From Nocardioides sp. (GTDB taxonomy: Bacteria > Actinomycetota > Actinomycetes > Propionibacteriales > Nocardioidaceae), in assembly GCA_003519585.1 (NCBI GenBank), contig DOWL01000169.1, positions 54,085-64,805 of the forward strand: a stretch of 10,721 nt of DNA. Direction: 5' to 3'. The notes below the pieces were generated by a model, which was given only the letters and a program-made list of their open reading frames with translations, did no database searches and was not told the origin of the DNA. The stretch's first letter is position 1; each line of letters starts with the position of its first letter. This document shows positions 1 through 6,930 of the stretch, piece by piece. The position numbers and the translations under genes are program-made.

Positions 1-2
1 AC

Positions 3-719
3 CAAGAACCGCTGGGACGCAGTGGTCGCCGACGAAACGCCTGGTTCGACAACTATCTCAACCGGATCGTCACTCGCGACGCGCACGAAGTCAGCCGGCT
101 GCAACATATCGACCGACTTCCTGCGCTGGTCCGACTGCTTGCTGCGAACAACGCTGGAGAACTGGCCAAGACTCGCCTGGCACAAGATGCGGGGATTCCG
201 CCCGGCAGCGTGGACGCGTACATCCACCTTCTGGAGACGCTCTACCTCGTCCACGTGCTTCCGGCGTGGGGTAACAACCTGACCAGTCGCGTCGTGAAGA
301 GTCCGAAGGCGGCGCTACTCGACACCGGGCTTGCTGCCCGACTGTTGAACGTGACACCAGGAGCGATGGCGGCGCCGGAGCGGGGAAGCACCGTTGCTGG
401 CGCGATGTTCGAGGCGTTCGTCGCCGGCGAGATCCGGCGTCAGTTGGTCTGGGCCGAGACTGATGCGCAGCTATTCCACTTCCGAGACCGCAACGGCATC
501 GAGGTCGACTTGGTCCTTGAGGACGGCCGCCGCAACGTCGCCGGCATCGAGATCAAGGCGGCCCGCACGGTGGCCCGATCAGAGTTCCGCGGGCTCGAAG
601 CCCTCCGCGACAAGTTGGGTGACAGGTTTCGACTGGGCCTCCTCCTCTACACCGGGACCCAGCCGCTGCCGTTCGGCGACCGCCTGTGGGCGCTGCCGCT
701 CGAGTCCCTGTGGAGCTGA
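3..719 (+). CDS. DUF4143/AAA-type ATPase, C-terminal part (5' truncated by window edge)
   Basis: The reading frame is open from the first bases of the window, with no stop before 717-719, so the gene begins outside. The 238 visible residues match the C-terminal half of the family of AAA ATPases that carry DUF4143. Near the start is a W-F-D-N-Y-L...T-R-D segment typical of the DUF4143 entry. A winged-helix-like stretch follows, then the K-S-P-K-x-x-L-L-D-T-G-L-A-A motif. The end shows a PD-(D/E)xK-like pattern (E167, D169, E183, K185 of the visible part) and the usual 'P-L-x-x-L-W' tail. The N-terminal ATPase with the Walker motifs is missing from the window. The GTG at 210 is internal to the domain and is not a start. 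Members are common in accessory DNA and some have been discussed as toxin/antitoxin-like or defence-related, but the cellular role is not established. Codons end in A/T more often than in neighbouring genes, which may point to recent acquisition. Confidence 0.88.
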   Translation, partial: QEPLGRSGRRRNAWFDNYLNRIVTRDAHEVSRLQHIDRLPALVRLLAANNAGELAKTRLAQDAGIPPGSVDAYIHLLETLYLVHVLPAWGNNLTSRVVKSPKAALLDTGLAARLLNVTPGAMAAPERGSTVAGAMFEAFVAGEIRRQLVWAETDAQLFHFRDRNGIEVDLVLEDGRRNVAGIEIKAARTVARSEFRGLEALRDKLGDRFRLGLLLYTGTQPLPFGDRLWALPLESLWS

Positions 720-727
720 GCTAAGTC

Positions 728-1030
728 GTGACAGACGATTCCTGGACCTTCACCGCAGAGCTCTGGCAGTCCGAGTCGGTGGCATCGTGGGTGTTCGTCA
801 CACTCCCTGACGACGTGAGCGAAGACGTGCGATTGCTGTCCGGACCGCCGAGTGGGTTCGGCTCGGTGCGGGTCGAGGTGACGCTCGGTGATCAGCGCTG
901 GCGGACGTCGGTGTTCCCCGAGAAGGCGGGGAGCTACGTGCTGCCGGTCAAGGCCGCCGTACGCCGCAGGGCCGGCATGGACATCGGCGAGCAGGTCGAG
1001 CTGACGATCGCCTTGATCCGGGACGCGTAG
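728..1030 (+). CDS. DUF1905 domain protein
   Basis: This 100-residue protein is one DUF1905 domain from end to end. It has F-T-A-E-L-W-Q near the start, then W-V-F-V-T-L-P-D, then G-F-G-S-V-R-V-E-V-T-L-G, then W-R-T-S-V-F-P, and finally Y-V-L-P-V-K-A-A-V-R-R in front of a G-E-Q-V-E-L strand. This order is diagnostic for the family, a small beta-barrel-like fold with no settled biochemical function. The GTG start lies 8 nt after the stop of the upstream DUF4143 gene, with no good separate Shine-Dalgarno. Translation may therefore be coupled to the upstream gene, although the two proteins are not known partners. The stop is only 3 nt from the stop of the convergent PPOX gene, leaving no room for a terminator. 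Confidence 0.88.
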   Translation: MTDDSWTFTAELWQSESVASWVFVTLPDDVSEDVRLLSGPPSGFGSVRVEVTLGDQRWRTSVFPEKAGSYVLPVKAAVRRRAGMDIGEQVELTIALIRDA

Positions 1031-1033
1031 GCC

Positions 1034-1564
1034 TCAGAAGTCGTAGCGCGTCGCGCCGCCCGGCTCGACGGTGGCGAACGCGACGGCCGAGGTCGGGATG
1101 AGCTCGTAGACGTGCCACGGGGGCTTGCCGGCCGACGGGGCGCTGAAGTCGGCGGTGAGCGCGAGGCCGGTGTCGTCGACGCGGCACGGCCAGCCGCCGG
1201 CGGCCCAGACATCGGCCAGTCGGGCGACCAGCCCGGGGTCGGTGACGATGCTGGCGGTGCCCTCGACGACCAGGTCGAACTCCTTGAGCGCGATGGCCAG
1301 GGTGCAGCGCGGGTCGCGGGCCAGGTTGCGCCCCTTGCGGGTGGTGCGGCCGGTCTCGAAGAAGAACGAGCCGTCGACCCACTCGGCTCCCAGGCCCGTG
1401 GTGTGCGGGGAGCCGTCGTCGTCGAGGGTGGTCAGCCACCAGGTGTGCCGGTCGGGACCGCCGGTCCCGGGAGCCTGGGTGATGTTGCGCGCGAGACGGT
1501 CAGTGACGGCGCTCCACTCGACGGGCGGCAGGTCGTAGAGGTCGGCGAGGTTCTTGGTGCGCAT
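1034..1564 (-). CDS. Pyridoxamine 5'-phosphate oxidase-like (PPOX-fold) flavoprotein family protein
   Basis: This 176-residue protein has the split-barrel PPOX pattern. W-W-L-T-T-L-D-D-D-G-S-P-H-T-T is the first strand pair (about residues 41-55), followed by G-S-F-F-F-E-T-G-R-T-T-R-K-G-R-N-L-A-R-D-P-R-C-T-L-A-I (about 65-92) and E-F-D-L-V-V-E-G-T-A near 95-104. The K-x-R-N-L-x-x-D-P segment is the usual cofactor-proximal turn of the family. Members bind FMN, or F420 in many actinobacterial branches; which one is used here cannot be read from the sequence. The substrate is unknown, and it should not be taken as the true PdxH. The ATG at 1562-1564 is preceded by GAGG at 1576-1579, 11 nt away and slightly far. 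It lies downstream of the secreted-propeller gene on the same strand, but the strong hairpin between them argues for separate transcription. Confidence 0.85.
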   Translation of the reverse strand: MRTKNLADLYDLPPVEWSAVTDRLARNITQAPGTGGPDRHTWWLTTLDDDGSPHTTGLGAEWVDGSFFFETGRTTRKGRNLARDPRCTLAIALKEFDLVVEGTASIVTDPGLVARLADVWAAGGWPCRVDDTGLALTADFSAPSAGKPPWHVYELIPTSAVAFATVEPGGATRYDF

Positions 1565-1580
1565 GACGAAGCAGACCTCG

Positions 1581-1619
1581 CTCCCGGCCGGAACTCATCG
1601 CGGTGAGCCCGGCCGGGAG
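1581..1619 (-). terminator. Strong hairpin, probable terminator of the secreted propeller gene
   Basis: A perfect 11-bp inverted repeat (CTCCCGGCCGG at 1581-1591 and its complement at 1609-1619) encloses a second 4-bp stem (CTCA 1594-1597 with TGAG 1604-1607) and a 6-nt loop. It starts 7 nt past the stop codon of the minus-strand gene ending at 1626. There is no U-tract, which is usual for high-GC actinobacterial terminators. It also lies just upstream of the PPOX start, so a role in that gene's leader is an alternative. Confidence 0.7.
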
Positions 1620-1625
1620 AGGCGA

Positions 1626-2903
1626 TCAGCGGCCCTTCACCCGCTTGGCGCGGCTGGTCAGAGTCACGCTCGGGTAGCCGTCCCGCAGTCCGGTGACCCG
1701 CACCGCGACCTTCTTGCCGCGGTCCTTCCGGGTGAGCTTGTACGTCGCCTTCCCGGCACCCTTGATCGGCTTGCCGTTGCGCAGCCACGTGTAGCGGATC
1801 GTGGCGGGTGTCGGCGACCAGGAGCCCAGGCTGGCGGTCAGCCGCTTGCCCACCTTCGCCTTGCCGGAGAACGACGGCTTCCCGGACACCGTGAACGCCC
1901 GCGGCGCAGGTGCCGCCGGAGCGGCCGACCAATCGGGCTCGGAGCCGCCCGGGATCAGCAGCCGCGGCTGCGGCGACGCACACACCGCCGGGTCGGTCTT
2001 CAGCCAGATCCCGTCGGGCTCCTGCCAGGCCAGGGCGCCGCTGTCCGGCGCCCACGTCGGGTCGGCGAAGCCGGCCTGCTCGCCGGTGACACATGCGGGC
2101 GTCGGGACCGCAGGCGCGGCGCCGCTGAAGGGGTTGCCGGACACGGAGTACCAGATGACATGCGTGCTGTCGCCGTACCCGCGCACCGCGGCGAGCCAGC
2201 GACCGTCCGGCGACACCTCGCCGTCTCCGAGGTCGGTGCTCGACTGGGCGTAGTCGTAGTCGTTGAACCACACCTGCTCCGCGCCGCCCACGTCCTTGAG
2301 CTTCATGTGGCTGCCGCCTCCGCCGCTCTGCAGGGTGCGGCGGTTGCCGATCCAGGAGGGCGTGGCGAGGTACGTCGCGCCGTAGGTCTGGTACGGCGTC
2401 ATCCGGTCCGCGTCGGTGACGCCGGTGGCGAACCGGGCCATGCACTCGATGCCGATCGGGCAGCTGTAGCTGTAGAACGTGTACGCGATCAGGCTGCCAT
2501 CGGGTGAGATCGCAAGGTCCTGAGGCGGGCCGTCGATGAGGTGGCCGGCCGAGTCGGGCAGGCCCGGCGGATCGATCGCGTTGCGGACCGCGCCGTTCTG
2601 CGACATCACCACGATGCTCTGCCCATGGCCGGCGGCGATGACGCCGGTGTCGGACTGGGTGGGGCCGAAGTACGGCCGGTCCGCGGTGCCGTCCGTGGTG
2701 ACCTGGAACTGGGCGCTTCCGTCGCCGCTGGCCAGCCAGACGTCGTGGTTCTTGATGTAGACCAGCGACCCGGCGGAGGCAGCGCGGGGTGACGAGGGGG
2801 TGGCGGCCTGGGCCGATGGGGCCAGGGTCGTGGCGCCCAACATGGCCAGGCTCAGCGCGGCAAGGCCGAGGAGTGCGCGCCGGGGGCGCTCGGTGGTGGT
2901 CAT
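1626..2903 (-). CDS. Secreted PD40 beta-propeller protein with C-terminal Ig-like domain
   Basis: The 425-residue product begins with a Sec signal peptide: M-T-T-T-E-R-P-R-R, a hydrophobic run of about 20 residues, and a probable cleavage site after A-Q-A near residue 33. The frame is open further upstream, to an ATG at 3071. The extra 56 residues look like translated non-coding DNA, and GGAG at 2911-2914 sits 7 nt before the ATG at 2901-2903, so I chose this start. The central part has TolB/PD40-like blades, for example 'S-L-V-Y-I-K-N-H-D-V-W-L-A', 'I-S-P-D-G-S-L-I-A-Y' and 'V-S-P-D-G-R-W-L-A-A-V-R'. Residues about 336-425 form an Ig-like module common in actinobacterial exported proteins (V-G-K-R-L-T-A-S-L-G-S-W-S-P, then Y-T-W-L-R-N-G-K-P-I), and it is very rich in Lys and Arg. 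No sortase motif or catalytic residues are evident. It probably acts outside the membrane in binding; the ligand is unknown. Two close cysteines (S-C-P-I-G-I-E-C) could form a disulfide. Confidence 0.85.
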   Translation of the reverse strand: MTTTERPRRALLGLAALSLAMLGATTLAPSAQAATPSSPRAASAGSLVYIKNHDVWLASGDGSAQFQVTTDGTADRPYFGPTQSDTGVIAAGHGQSIVVMSQNGAVRNAIDPPGLPDSAGHLIDGPPQDLAISPDGSLIAYTFYSYSCPIGIECMARFATGVTDADRMTPYQTYGATYLATPSWIGNRRTLQSGGGGSHMKLKDVGGAEQVWFNDYDYAQSSTDLGDGEVSPDGRWLAAVRGYGDSTHVIWYSVSGNPFSGAAPAVPTPACVTGEQAGFADPTWAPDSGALAWQEPDGIWLKTDPAVCASPQPRLLIPGGSEPDWSAAPAAPAPRAFTVSGKPSFSGKAKVGKRLTASLGSWSPTPATIRYTWLRNGKPIKGAGKATYKLTRKDRGKKVAVRVTGLRDGYPSVTLTSRAKRVKGR

Positions 2904-2910
2904 GGCGGGT

Positions 2911-2914
2911 CTCC
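2911..2914 (-). promoter_or_regulatory. Shine-Dalgarno GGAG fixing the start at 2903
   Basis: GGAG on the minus strand lies 7 nt upstream of the ATG that begins the signal peptide. The far upstream ATG at 3071 in the same frame has no comparable site, so this element decides the start. Confidence 0.75.
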
Positions 2915-2921
2915 GTCTCGT

Positions 2922-3059
2922 GGTGATCGGCTGCGCTGCGATGCTCCGTGGCCGCGAGTCCCCACCGGAACGTGTCGAAGTCCCGATCCCCGGGTCCCGC
3001 GGACCCGGAACTGTCCCGGACCCTGTCCCGCCCGCCCCGCCGATCACCAGCCGATCACC
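2922..3059. promoter_or_regulatory. Divergent intergenic region with three CCGATCACC 9-mers and a palindrome
   Basis: The 236-bp gap between the divergent propeller and phosphatase genes (2904-3139) has no plausible gene. It holds CCGATCACC at 3040-3048 and 3051-3059 (direct, 11 bp apart) and once inverted at 2922-2930. A perfect 8-bp palindrome with a 3-nt spacer lies at 2990-3008 (CCGGGTCC...GGACCCGG), and CTGTCCCG occurs twice, at 3011-3018 and 3023-3030, 12 bp apart. The arrangement is what one expects of operators in a shared promoter region. No clear -10/-35 pair could be assigned, and the binding protein is unknown. Confidence 0.35.
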
Positions 3060-3139
3060 CGGTCGGGCCATCCCAGAACCACCCCAACGGGCGCGTCGTA
3101 CGCCTCCCGCGCCACCGACGTGCGTGACATCATCCGGCT

Positions 3140-5290
3140 GTGGCCAGGACTCCTCGCCCGGTCGCGCGCACGTGGCACCCTGACGCCGCGATGCTGGACG
3201 GGCTCACCGTCGCCGCGGTGGCGCTCGACGCCGGCGGCTCGGTCGTCTACGCCAATGCGGCCGCCCTCGATCTGTTCGGCTCGCCGTTCGACCACCTGAT
3301 CGGCAGCGATGCGCGGACCCGGCTCTTCGACGAGCCCGAGCGCGGCGCGGTTGACCAGATCCTCAAGCTGCTGGGCCACAGCGGCACCTGGACCGGCGAG
3401 CTGGCGATGCTGGTGGGCGGGACGAGTGCGCGGCCGATGCCCACCGCCTGGACCCGGTTGGGCGGCGATGCCGACAGCGGTGGAGCACTCGTCCTGGTCG
3501 AGGGCGTGGTCGAGTCGGGGGACCCGTACGCCGCCGGACAGCCCCTCGGCACCCGGCTGCGCCGACTCGCCGACGTCACCAGCGAGCTGCTCACCGCCGA
3601 GGACGTCGACGCGGTATGCGCGATCGTCACCGACCACATGATGAGCGCGGCCGGCGCGACCGCGGCCTCGCTCTCGCTCGTCGAAGGTGACTCGCTCCAC
3701 CTGATCGCGCTGCGCGGTGGCCTCGAGGACACCATCGAGCGCTGGCGCAGCCTCCCGCTGGCGGCCAACGTTCCAGGCGCCGAGTGCGCGCGGACCGGCC
3801 GGACGGTGTTCGTACGGCGGGAGGAACTCCCGCAGCGCTACCCCGAGCTCCCGATCGCCGACGGCACCGGGTCGATCCTCTGCCTACCTCTGACGGTGAC
3901 CGCCGGTCGCGTACTCGGCACCGTCACCCTGTCCTTCCCCGGCCGCCGCGAGGTCGGCGAGGCCGAGCATCTGTTCCTGCGACTGCTCGCGGACGCATGT
4001 GCGATGACCGTCGCGCGGCTCGAGGCGCAGCGTGCGGCCACCGATCGCGAGGCCAAGCTGGCCTTCCTCGCCGAGACCAGCGTGACCTTGGCCAGCGACC
4101 TGGACTACGAGACGACCCTGGTCACCGTGGCCGAGGCCGCGGTCCCGTGGTTCGCCGACTGGTGCGCGATCGCGCTCGAAGAGGACGGTCAGCTCCGGAC
4201 GCTCTCGGTCGCGCACGCCAAGCCTGAGCTGTCCGACCTCGTCCAGGAGTTGCAGGAGCGCTATCCGACCGACCCCAGCTCGGATCAGGGCGGCTACGGC
4301 GTCCTCCGGTCGGGGCGGAGTCTCCTGGTGCCCGAGGTGACCGACGAGCTCCTCGAGGCGGTCGCGCAGGACGAGGAGCACCTGAGGCTGATGCGGATGC
4401 TCGACCTGCGCAGCGGATTGTCGTGCCCGCTCAAGGTGGGCGACCGGACGCTCGGCGTGATCAGCTGGGTCACCGGCGAGGCCGGCCGGCGGTTCACCGA
4501 GGACGATCTCGCCTTCGGTGAGGACCTCGCCCGGCGCGCAGCCGTCGCCATCGACAACGCGCAACTGCACAGTCAGGTCCGGACCGCTGCCCTCGAGCTG
4601 CAACGCGCCGTACTCCCCGACCGTCTCCCGGCCGCGCCCGGCTGGTCCACCGCGGTGCAGTACCTGCCCGCCGGGCGCACCGAGACCGGCGGCGACTTCT
4701 ACGACGTCATCTTCCTGGAGGATGGCCGGGTCGCGATGTTCGTCGGCGACGTGATGGGCCGAGGAGTGATGGCGGCCTCGGTGATGGCGCAGATGCGCTC
4801 GGCGATCCGGACCTTGGTGGCCGTGGACCCCGAGCCCACCGCGGTGCTGCGCGGCATGGACCGGGTCTTCGACATGCTCCACCTCGAGCAGCTGGTCACG
4901 ATGGTCTACGCCGTCGCGGACCCCGAGCTCGACCATCTCGCAGTGATCAACGCCGGCCACCCGCCGCCGGTGCTGCTGCGCGCTGACGGTCGTGTGGAGC
5001 TCCTCGACCATCCGAGCACCCTGATCCTGGGCGTGGGTGGTGGCCAGCGAGCGGTCCTCTCGGCGGAGTTCCGGTCCGGCGACCGGCTGTTCCTCTACAC
5101 CGACGGACTGGTCGAGCGCCGCGGTGAGGACGCCGACACGGCCACTGCTCGGCTGCTCACAGCCCTGGCAGCTGAGCGGGATGCGAGCGACGATGAGTGG
5201 CTCGGTGCCGTGGTCGAGGAGGTGCGCGACCCGACCCGCGACGACGACGTGGCCGCGCTGCTGGTGACCCGCGAGGCCGACGCGGATTGA
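3140..5290 (+). CDS. PAS-GAF-GAF-PP2C (RsbU/SpoIIE-type) serine phosphatase
   Basis: This 716-residue cytoplasmic protein should dephosphorylate a serine/threonine-phosphorylated partner, classically an anti-sigma-factor antagonist (STAS protein), in response to sensor-domain signals. A PAS-like domain spans about residues 17-125 (V-A-L-D-A-G-G-S-V-V-Y-A-N-A-A-A-L-D-L-F-G). GAF domains occupy about 137-297 and 303-480, and a linker helix leads to the PP2C-SIG domain at about 485-712. All metal-binding aspartates expected from SpoIIE are present: D519 in G-G-D-F-Y-D, D537 in V-G-D-V-M-G-R-G, D655 in Y-T-D-G-L-V-E, and D701-D703 near the end. N-A-G-H (604-607) is also intact, so it is probably active. 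No kinase (HATPase) domain or STAS gene is nearby, so its target is encoded elsewhere. GTG 3140 is the first possible start after an in-frame stop at 3125-3127, but it has no good Shine-Dalgarno; ATG 3191 (17 residues shorter) is an alternative. The next gene starts 19 nt downstream. Confidence 0.92.
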   Translation: MARTPRPVARTWHPDAAMLDGLTVAAVALDAGGSVVYANAAALDLFGSPFDHLIGSDARTRLFDEPERGAVDQILKLLGHSGTWTGELAMLVGGTSARPMPTAWTRLGGDADSGGALVLVEGVVESGDPYAAGQPLGTRLRRLADVTSELLTAEDVDAVCAIVTDHMMSAAGATAASLSLVEGDSLHLIALRGGLEDTIERWRSLPLAANVPGAECARTGRTVFVRREELPQRYPELPIADGTGSILCLPLTVTAGRVLGTVTLSFPGRREVGEAEHLFLRLLADACAMTVARLEAQRAATDREAKLAFLAETSVTLASDLDYETTLVTVAEAAVPWFADWCAIALEEDGQLRTLSVAHAKPELSDLVQELQERYPTDPSSDQGGYGVLRSGRSLLVPEVTDELLEAVAQDEEHLRLMRMLDLRSGLSCPLKVGDRTLGVISWVTGEAGRRFTEDDLAFGEDLARRAAVAIDNAQLHSQVRTAALELQRAVLPDRLPAAPGWSTAVQYLPAGRTETGGDFYDVIFLEDGRVAMFVGDVMGRGVMAASVMAQMRSAIRTLVAVDPEPTAVLRGMDRVFDMLHLEQLVTMVYAVADPELDHLAVINAGHPPPVLLRADGRVELLDHPSTLILGVGGGQRAVLSAEFRSGDRLFLYTDGLVERRGEDADTATARLLTALAAERDASDDEWLGAVVEEVRDPTRDDDVAALLVTREADAD

Positions 5291-5309
5291 CCCCCGGCAC
5301 CATGACGGG

Positions 5310-6569
5310 GTGGGATCGCACCGCGCCGACCGCAACCAGCCACACGCCCACGCCCACGGGCACGGTCATAGTCATGGCACCGGCGACACCGAGTTCGAGG
5401 TGCCGCCGCTCCCGCGCGCCGTACTCCTCGCGGTGCTGGCCGCAGTGGCCGTCGCGACCGTGGTGGGCGTCGTGCTGCTGTGGCCGGACCAGCATCGGGC
5501 CGACGAACTCAAGGGCTCGGTGGGCTTCGCCGCCGAAGGGGTGACCTTCCCCGAGGCCACCGTCGACAAGGTGCTGCCGGTCTGTCCCCAGGACGGGCCG
5601 GACTCCGAGCCGGACACCTCGACGCCGTGTGGCCAGATCCGGGCCACGGTTGCGGACGGAGTCGACCAAGGCACCAAGGTGACCGTCGACGTACCCCCGG
5701 AAGTCAGCTCGGCCGGCCTGACGCCGGACGATCGGCTCGTCCTGCTGCGCACCCCGGGCGCCGAGGGGCAGCCGGCCACTTTCGGCTACTTCGAGATCGA
5801 ACGGTCGTCCTCGCTCTGGCTGGTCACCGGCCTGTTCGCACTCGTCGTCGTCGCCGTCGCCCGGTTGCGCGGACTGATGGCGTTGGTCGGCCTAGGAGTG
5901 GCCGGACTCGTCCTCGGCCGGTTCGCGATCCCGGCGCTGCTGACCGGCGAGGCCGCCGTACCGGTCGCGCTGGTCGCCTCGGCGGTGATCATGTACTTCG
6001 TCCTCTACACCACCCACGGTCCATCGCTGCGGACCAGCGCCGCCCTGGCCGGCACCCTGGTCGGCATGGTGCTCACTGCGGGGATCGGCTGGTGGGCCGT
6101 CGGGTCGGCGCACCTGACCGGCGTCGTCGACGACGGCGGCCGGATCCTCTCGACGTTCGCGGGACAGGTGCAGCTTCAAGACCTGCTGGTCGCCGCCGTC
6201 ATCATCGCCGGCCTGGGCGTGCTCAACGACGTCACGATCACCCAGTCGTCCGCCGTGTGGGAGCTCCGCGCGGCCGGGCCCGGGCTGAGCCGGACCAACC
6301 TGTTCACCAGCGCGATGCGGATCGGGCGCGACCACATCGCCTCGACGATCTACACCATCGTCTTCGCGTACGCCGGCACGGCGCTCACCCTGCTGCTCGC
6401 GGTCTCGCTCTACGACCGCTCGTGGTTCGCGCTCGTCGGCACCGAGGAGATCGCCGAAGAACTCGTGCGTGCCTTCGCCAGCAGCATCGGTCTGGTCCTC
6501 GCGGTCCCGGCGACCACGGCGATCGCAGTGCTGACGGTCCCCGGACCGCGTGACACGCTGACCTGGTGA
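5310..6569 (+). CDS. YibE/F family membrane protein with His-rich N-terminus
   Basis: The 419-residue protein belongs to the YibE/F family of polytopic membrane proteins, whose transport or other activity is not established. After a cytoplasmic-looking tail come a transmembrane helix at about residues 37-58, a soluble extracytoplasmic segment (about 60-165, with two cysteines in V-C-P-Q-D and T-P-C-G-Q), and then about seven more helices. The signature segments are G-L-G-V-L-N-D-V-T-I-T-Q-S-S-A-V-W-E-L and A-M-R-I-G-R-D-H-I-A-S-T-I-Y-T-I-V-F-A-Y-A-G. Residues 12-22 read H-A-H-A-H-G-H-G-H-S-H, encoded by a hexanucleotide-like CAC/CAT repeat; such runs often bind Ni, Zn or Co, so metal binding is an inference. 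The GTG at 5310 is the usable start; the ATG at 5302 is in another frame and does not lead into the family sequence. Spacing of 19 nt from the phosphatase gene suggests co-transcription. Confidence 0.88.
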   Translation: MGSHRADRNQPHAHAHGHGHSHGTGDTEFEVPPLPRAVLLAVLAAVAVATVVGVVLLWPDQHRADELKGSVGFAAEGVTFPEATVDKVLPVCPQDGPDSEPDTSTPCGQIRATVADGVDQGTKVTVDVPPEVSSAGLTPDDRLVLLRTPGAEGQPATFGYFEIERSSSLWLVTGLFALVVVAVARLRGLMALVGLGVAGLVLGRFAIPALLTGEAAVPVALVASAVIMYFVLYTTHGPSLRTSAALAGTLVGMVLTAGIGWWAVGSAHLTGVVDDGGRILSTFAGQVQLQDLLVAAVIIAGLGVLNDVTITQSSAVWELRAAGPGLSRTNLFTSAMRIGRDHIASTIYTIVFAYAGTALTLLLAVSLYDRSWFALVGTEEIAEELVRAFASSIGLVLAVPATTAIAVLTVPGPRDTLTW

Positions 6570-6600
6570 AGGTCGTCTGGTGAGGGTGGTCTGGTGAGTG
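6563..6600 (+). repeat. 14-bp tandem repeat across a stop/start junction
   Basis: Unit 1 (CTGGTGAAGGTCGT, 6563-6576) and unit 2 (CTGGTGAGGGTGGT, 6577-6590) match at 12 of 14 positions. They are followed by a partial third unit (CTGGTGAGTG, 6591-6600). The first unit holds the YibE/F stop (TGA 6567-6569). The third holds the GTG start of the DUF1801 gene (6594), and unit 2 supplies the GAGG Shine-Dalgarno (6582-6585), 8 nt before that start. Every unit contains GTGA; because 14 is not a multiple of 3, each GTG falls in a different frame. Confidence 0.8.
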
Positions 6601-6926
6601 TCGAGACGATCGACGAGTACGTCGCCGGGCTCGCGCCCGAGGGCGCCGAGGTCGTCCGCGAGCAGCGTCGGCGTGTGCACGAGATCAGACTCGACGTCAC
6701 CGAGGTGATCCGCTACGACCTCCCGACCTTCCAGGTCGACGGCACGTCGCGGGTGCACGTCGCCGCCTGGGCGCGGCACGTGAGCATCTACCCGGTGCCG
6801 GGTGACCCGGAGTTGGCGCAGGAGTTGACGCCGTACGTCGCGGGGAAGGGAACGCTGAAGTTCTCGCTGTCCCGTCCGATGCCGTGGGAGATCGTGGACC
6901 GAGTGCTCCGCGCCTTGCTGGCCTGA
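6594..6926 (+). CDS. DUF1801 domain protein (YdhG/frataxin-like fold family)
   Basis: This 110-residue protein matches the DUF1801 family. It has a helical start (V-E-T-I-D-E-Y-V-A-G-L...V-R-E-Q-R-R-R-V-H-E-I), then V-I-R-Y-D-L-P-T-F near residue 38, then V-H-V-A-A-W-A-R-H-V-S-I-Y-P-V-P, and finally Y-V-A-G-K-G-T-L-K-F-S-L-S-R-P-M-P-W-E-I-V at the end. The family includes Bacillus YdhG, reported as a frataxin-like iron chaperone, but many members have no known role and I would not assign iron binding here. The start GTG at 6594 gives the full domain and has GAGG 8 nt upstream, inside the tandem repeat. It follows the YibE/F gene by 24 nt and is probably the last gene of that transcript. Confidence 0.85.
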   Translation: MSVETIDEYVAGLAPEGAEVVREQRRRVHEIRLDVTEVIRYDLPTFQVDGTSRVHVAAWARHVSIYPVPGDPELAQELTPYVAGKGTLKFSLSRPMPWEIVDRVLRALLA

Positions 6927-6930
6927 GCCG

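Noticed and set aside
2904..3071. N-terminal extension of the propeller gene to an ATG at 3071
   Set aside because: The extra residues are Gly/Arg/Pro-rich and unlike protein. The ATG at 2903 begins a classic signal peptide and has GGAG at 7 nt. The extension would also bury the signal peptide inside the chain.
3120..3190. Alternative frame V-R-D-I-I-R-L-W-P-G upstream of the phosphatase start
   Set aside because: It looks protein-like for about ten codons but is out of frame with the phosphatase and loses coding character at once. A frameshifted longer N-terminus is possible but unsupported.
3884..5335. 483-codon open frame on the minus strand opposite the phosphatase gene
   Set aside because: It is the antisense shadow of a well-supported PAS-GAF-GAF-PP2C gene in high-GC DNA. 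It is rich in His/Arg/Gly with no recognisable domain.
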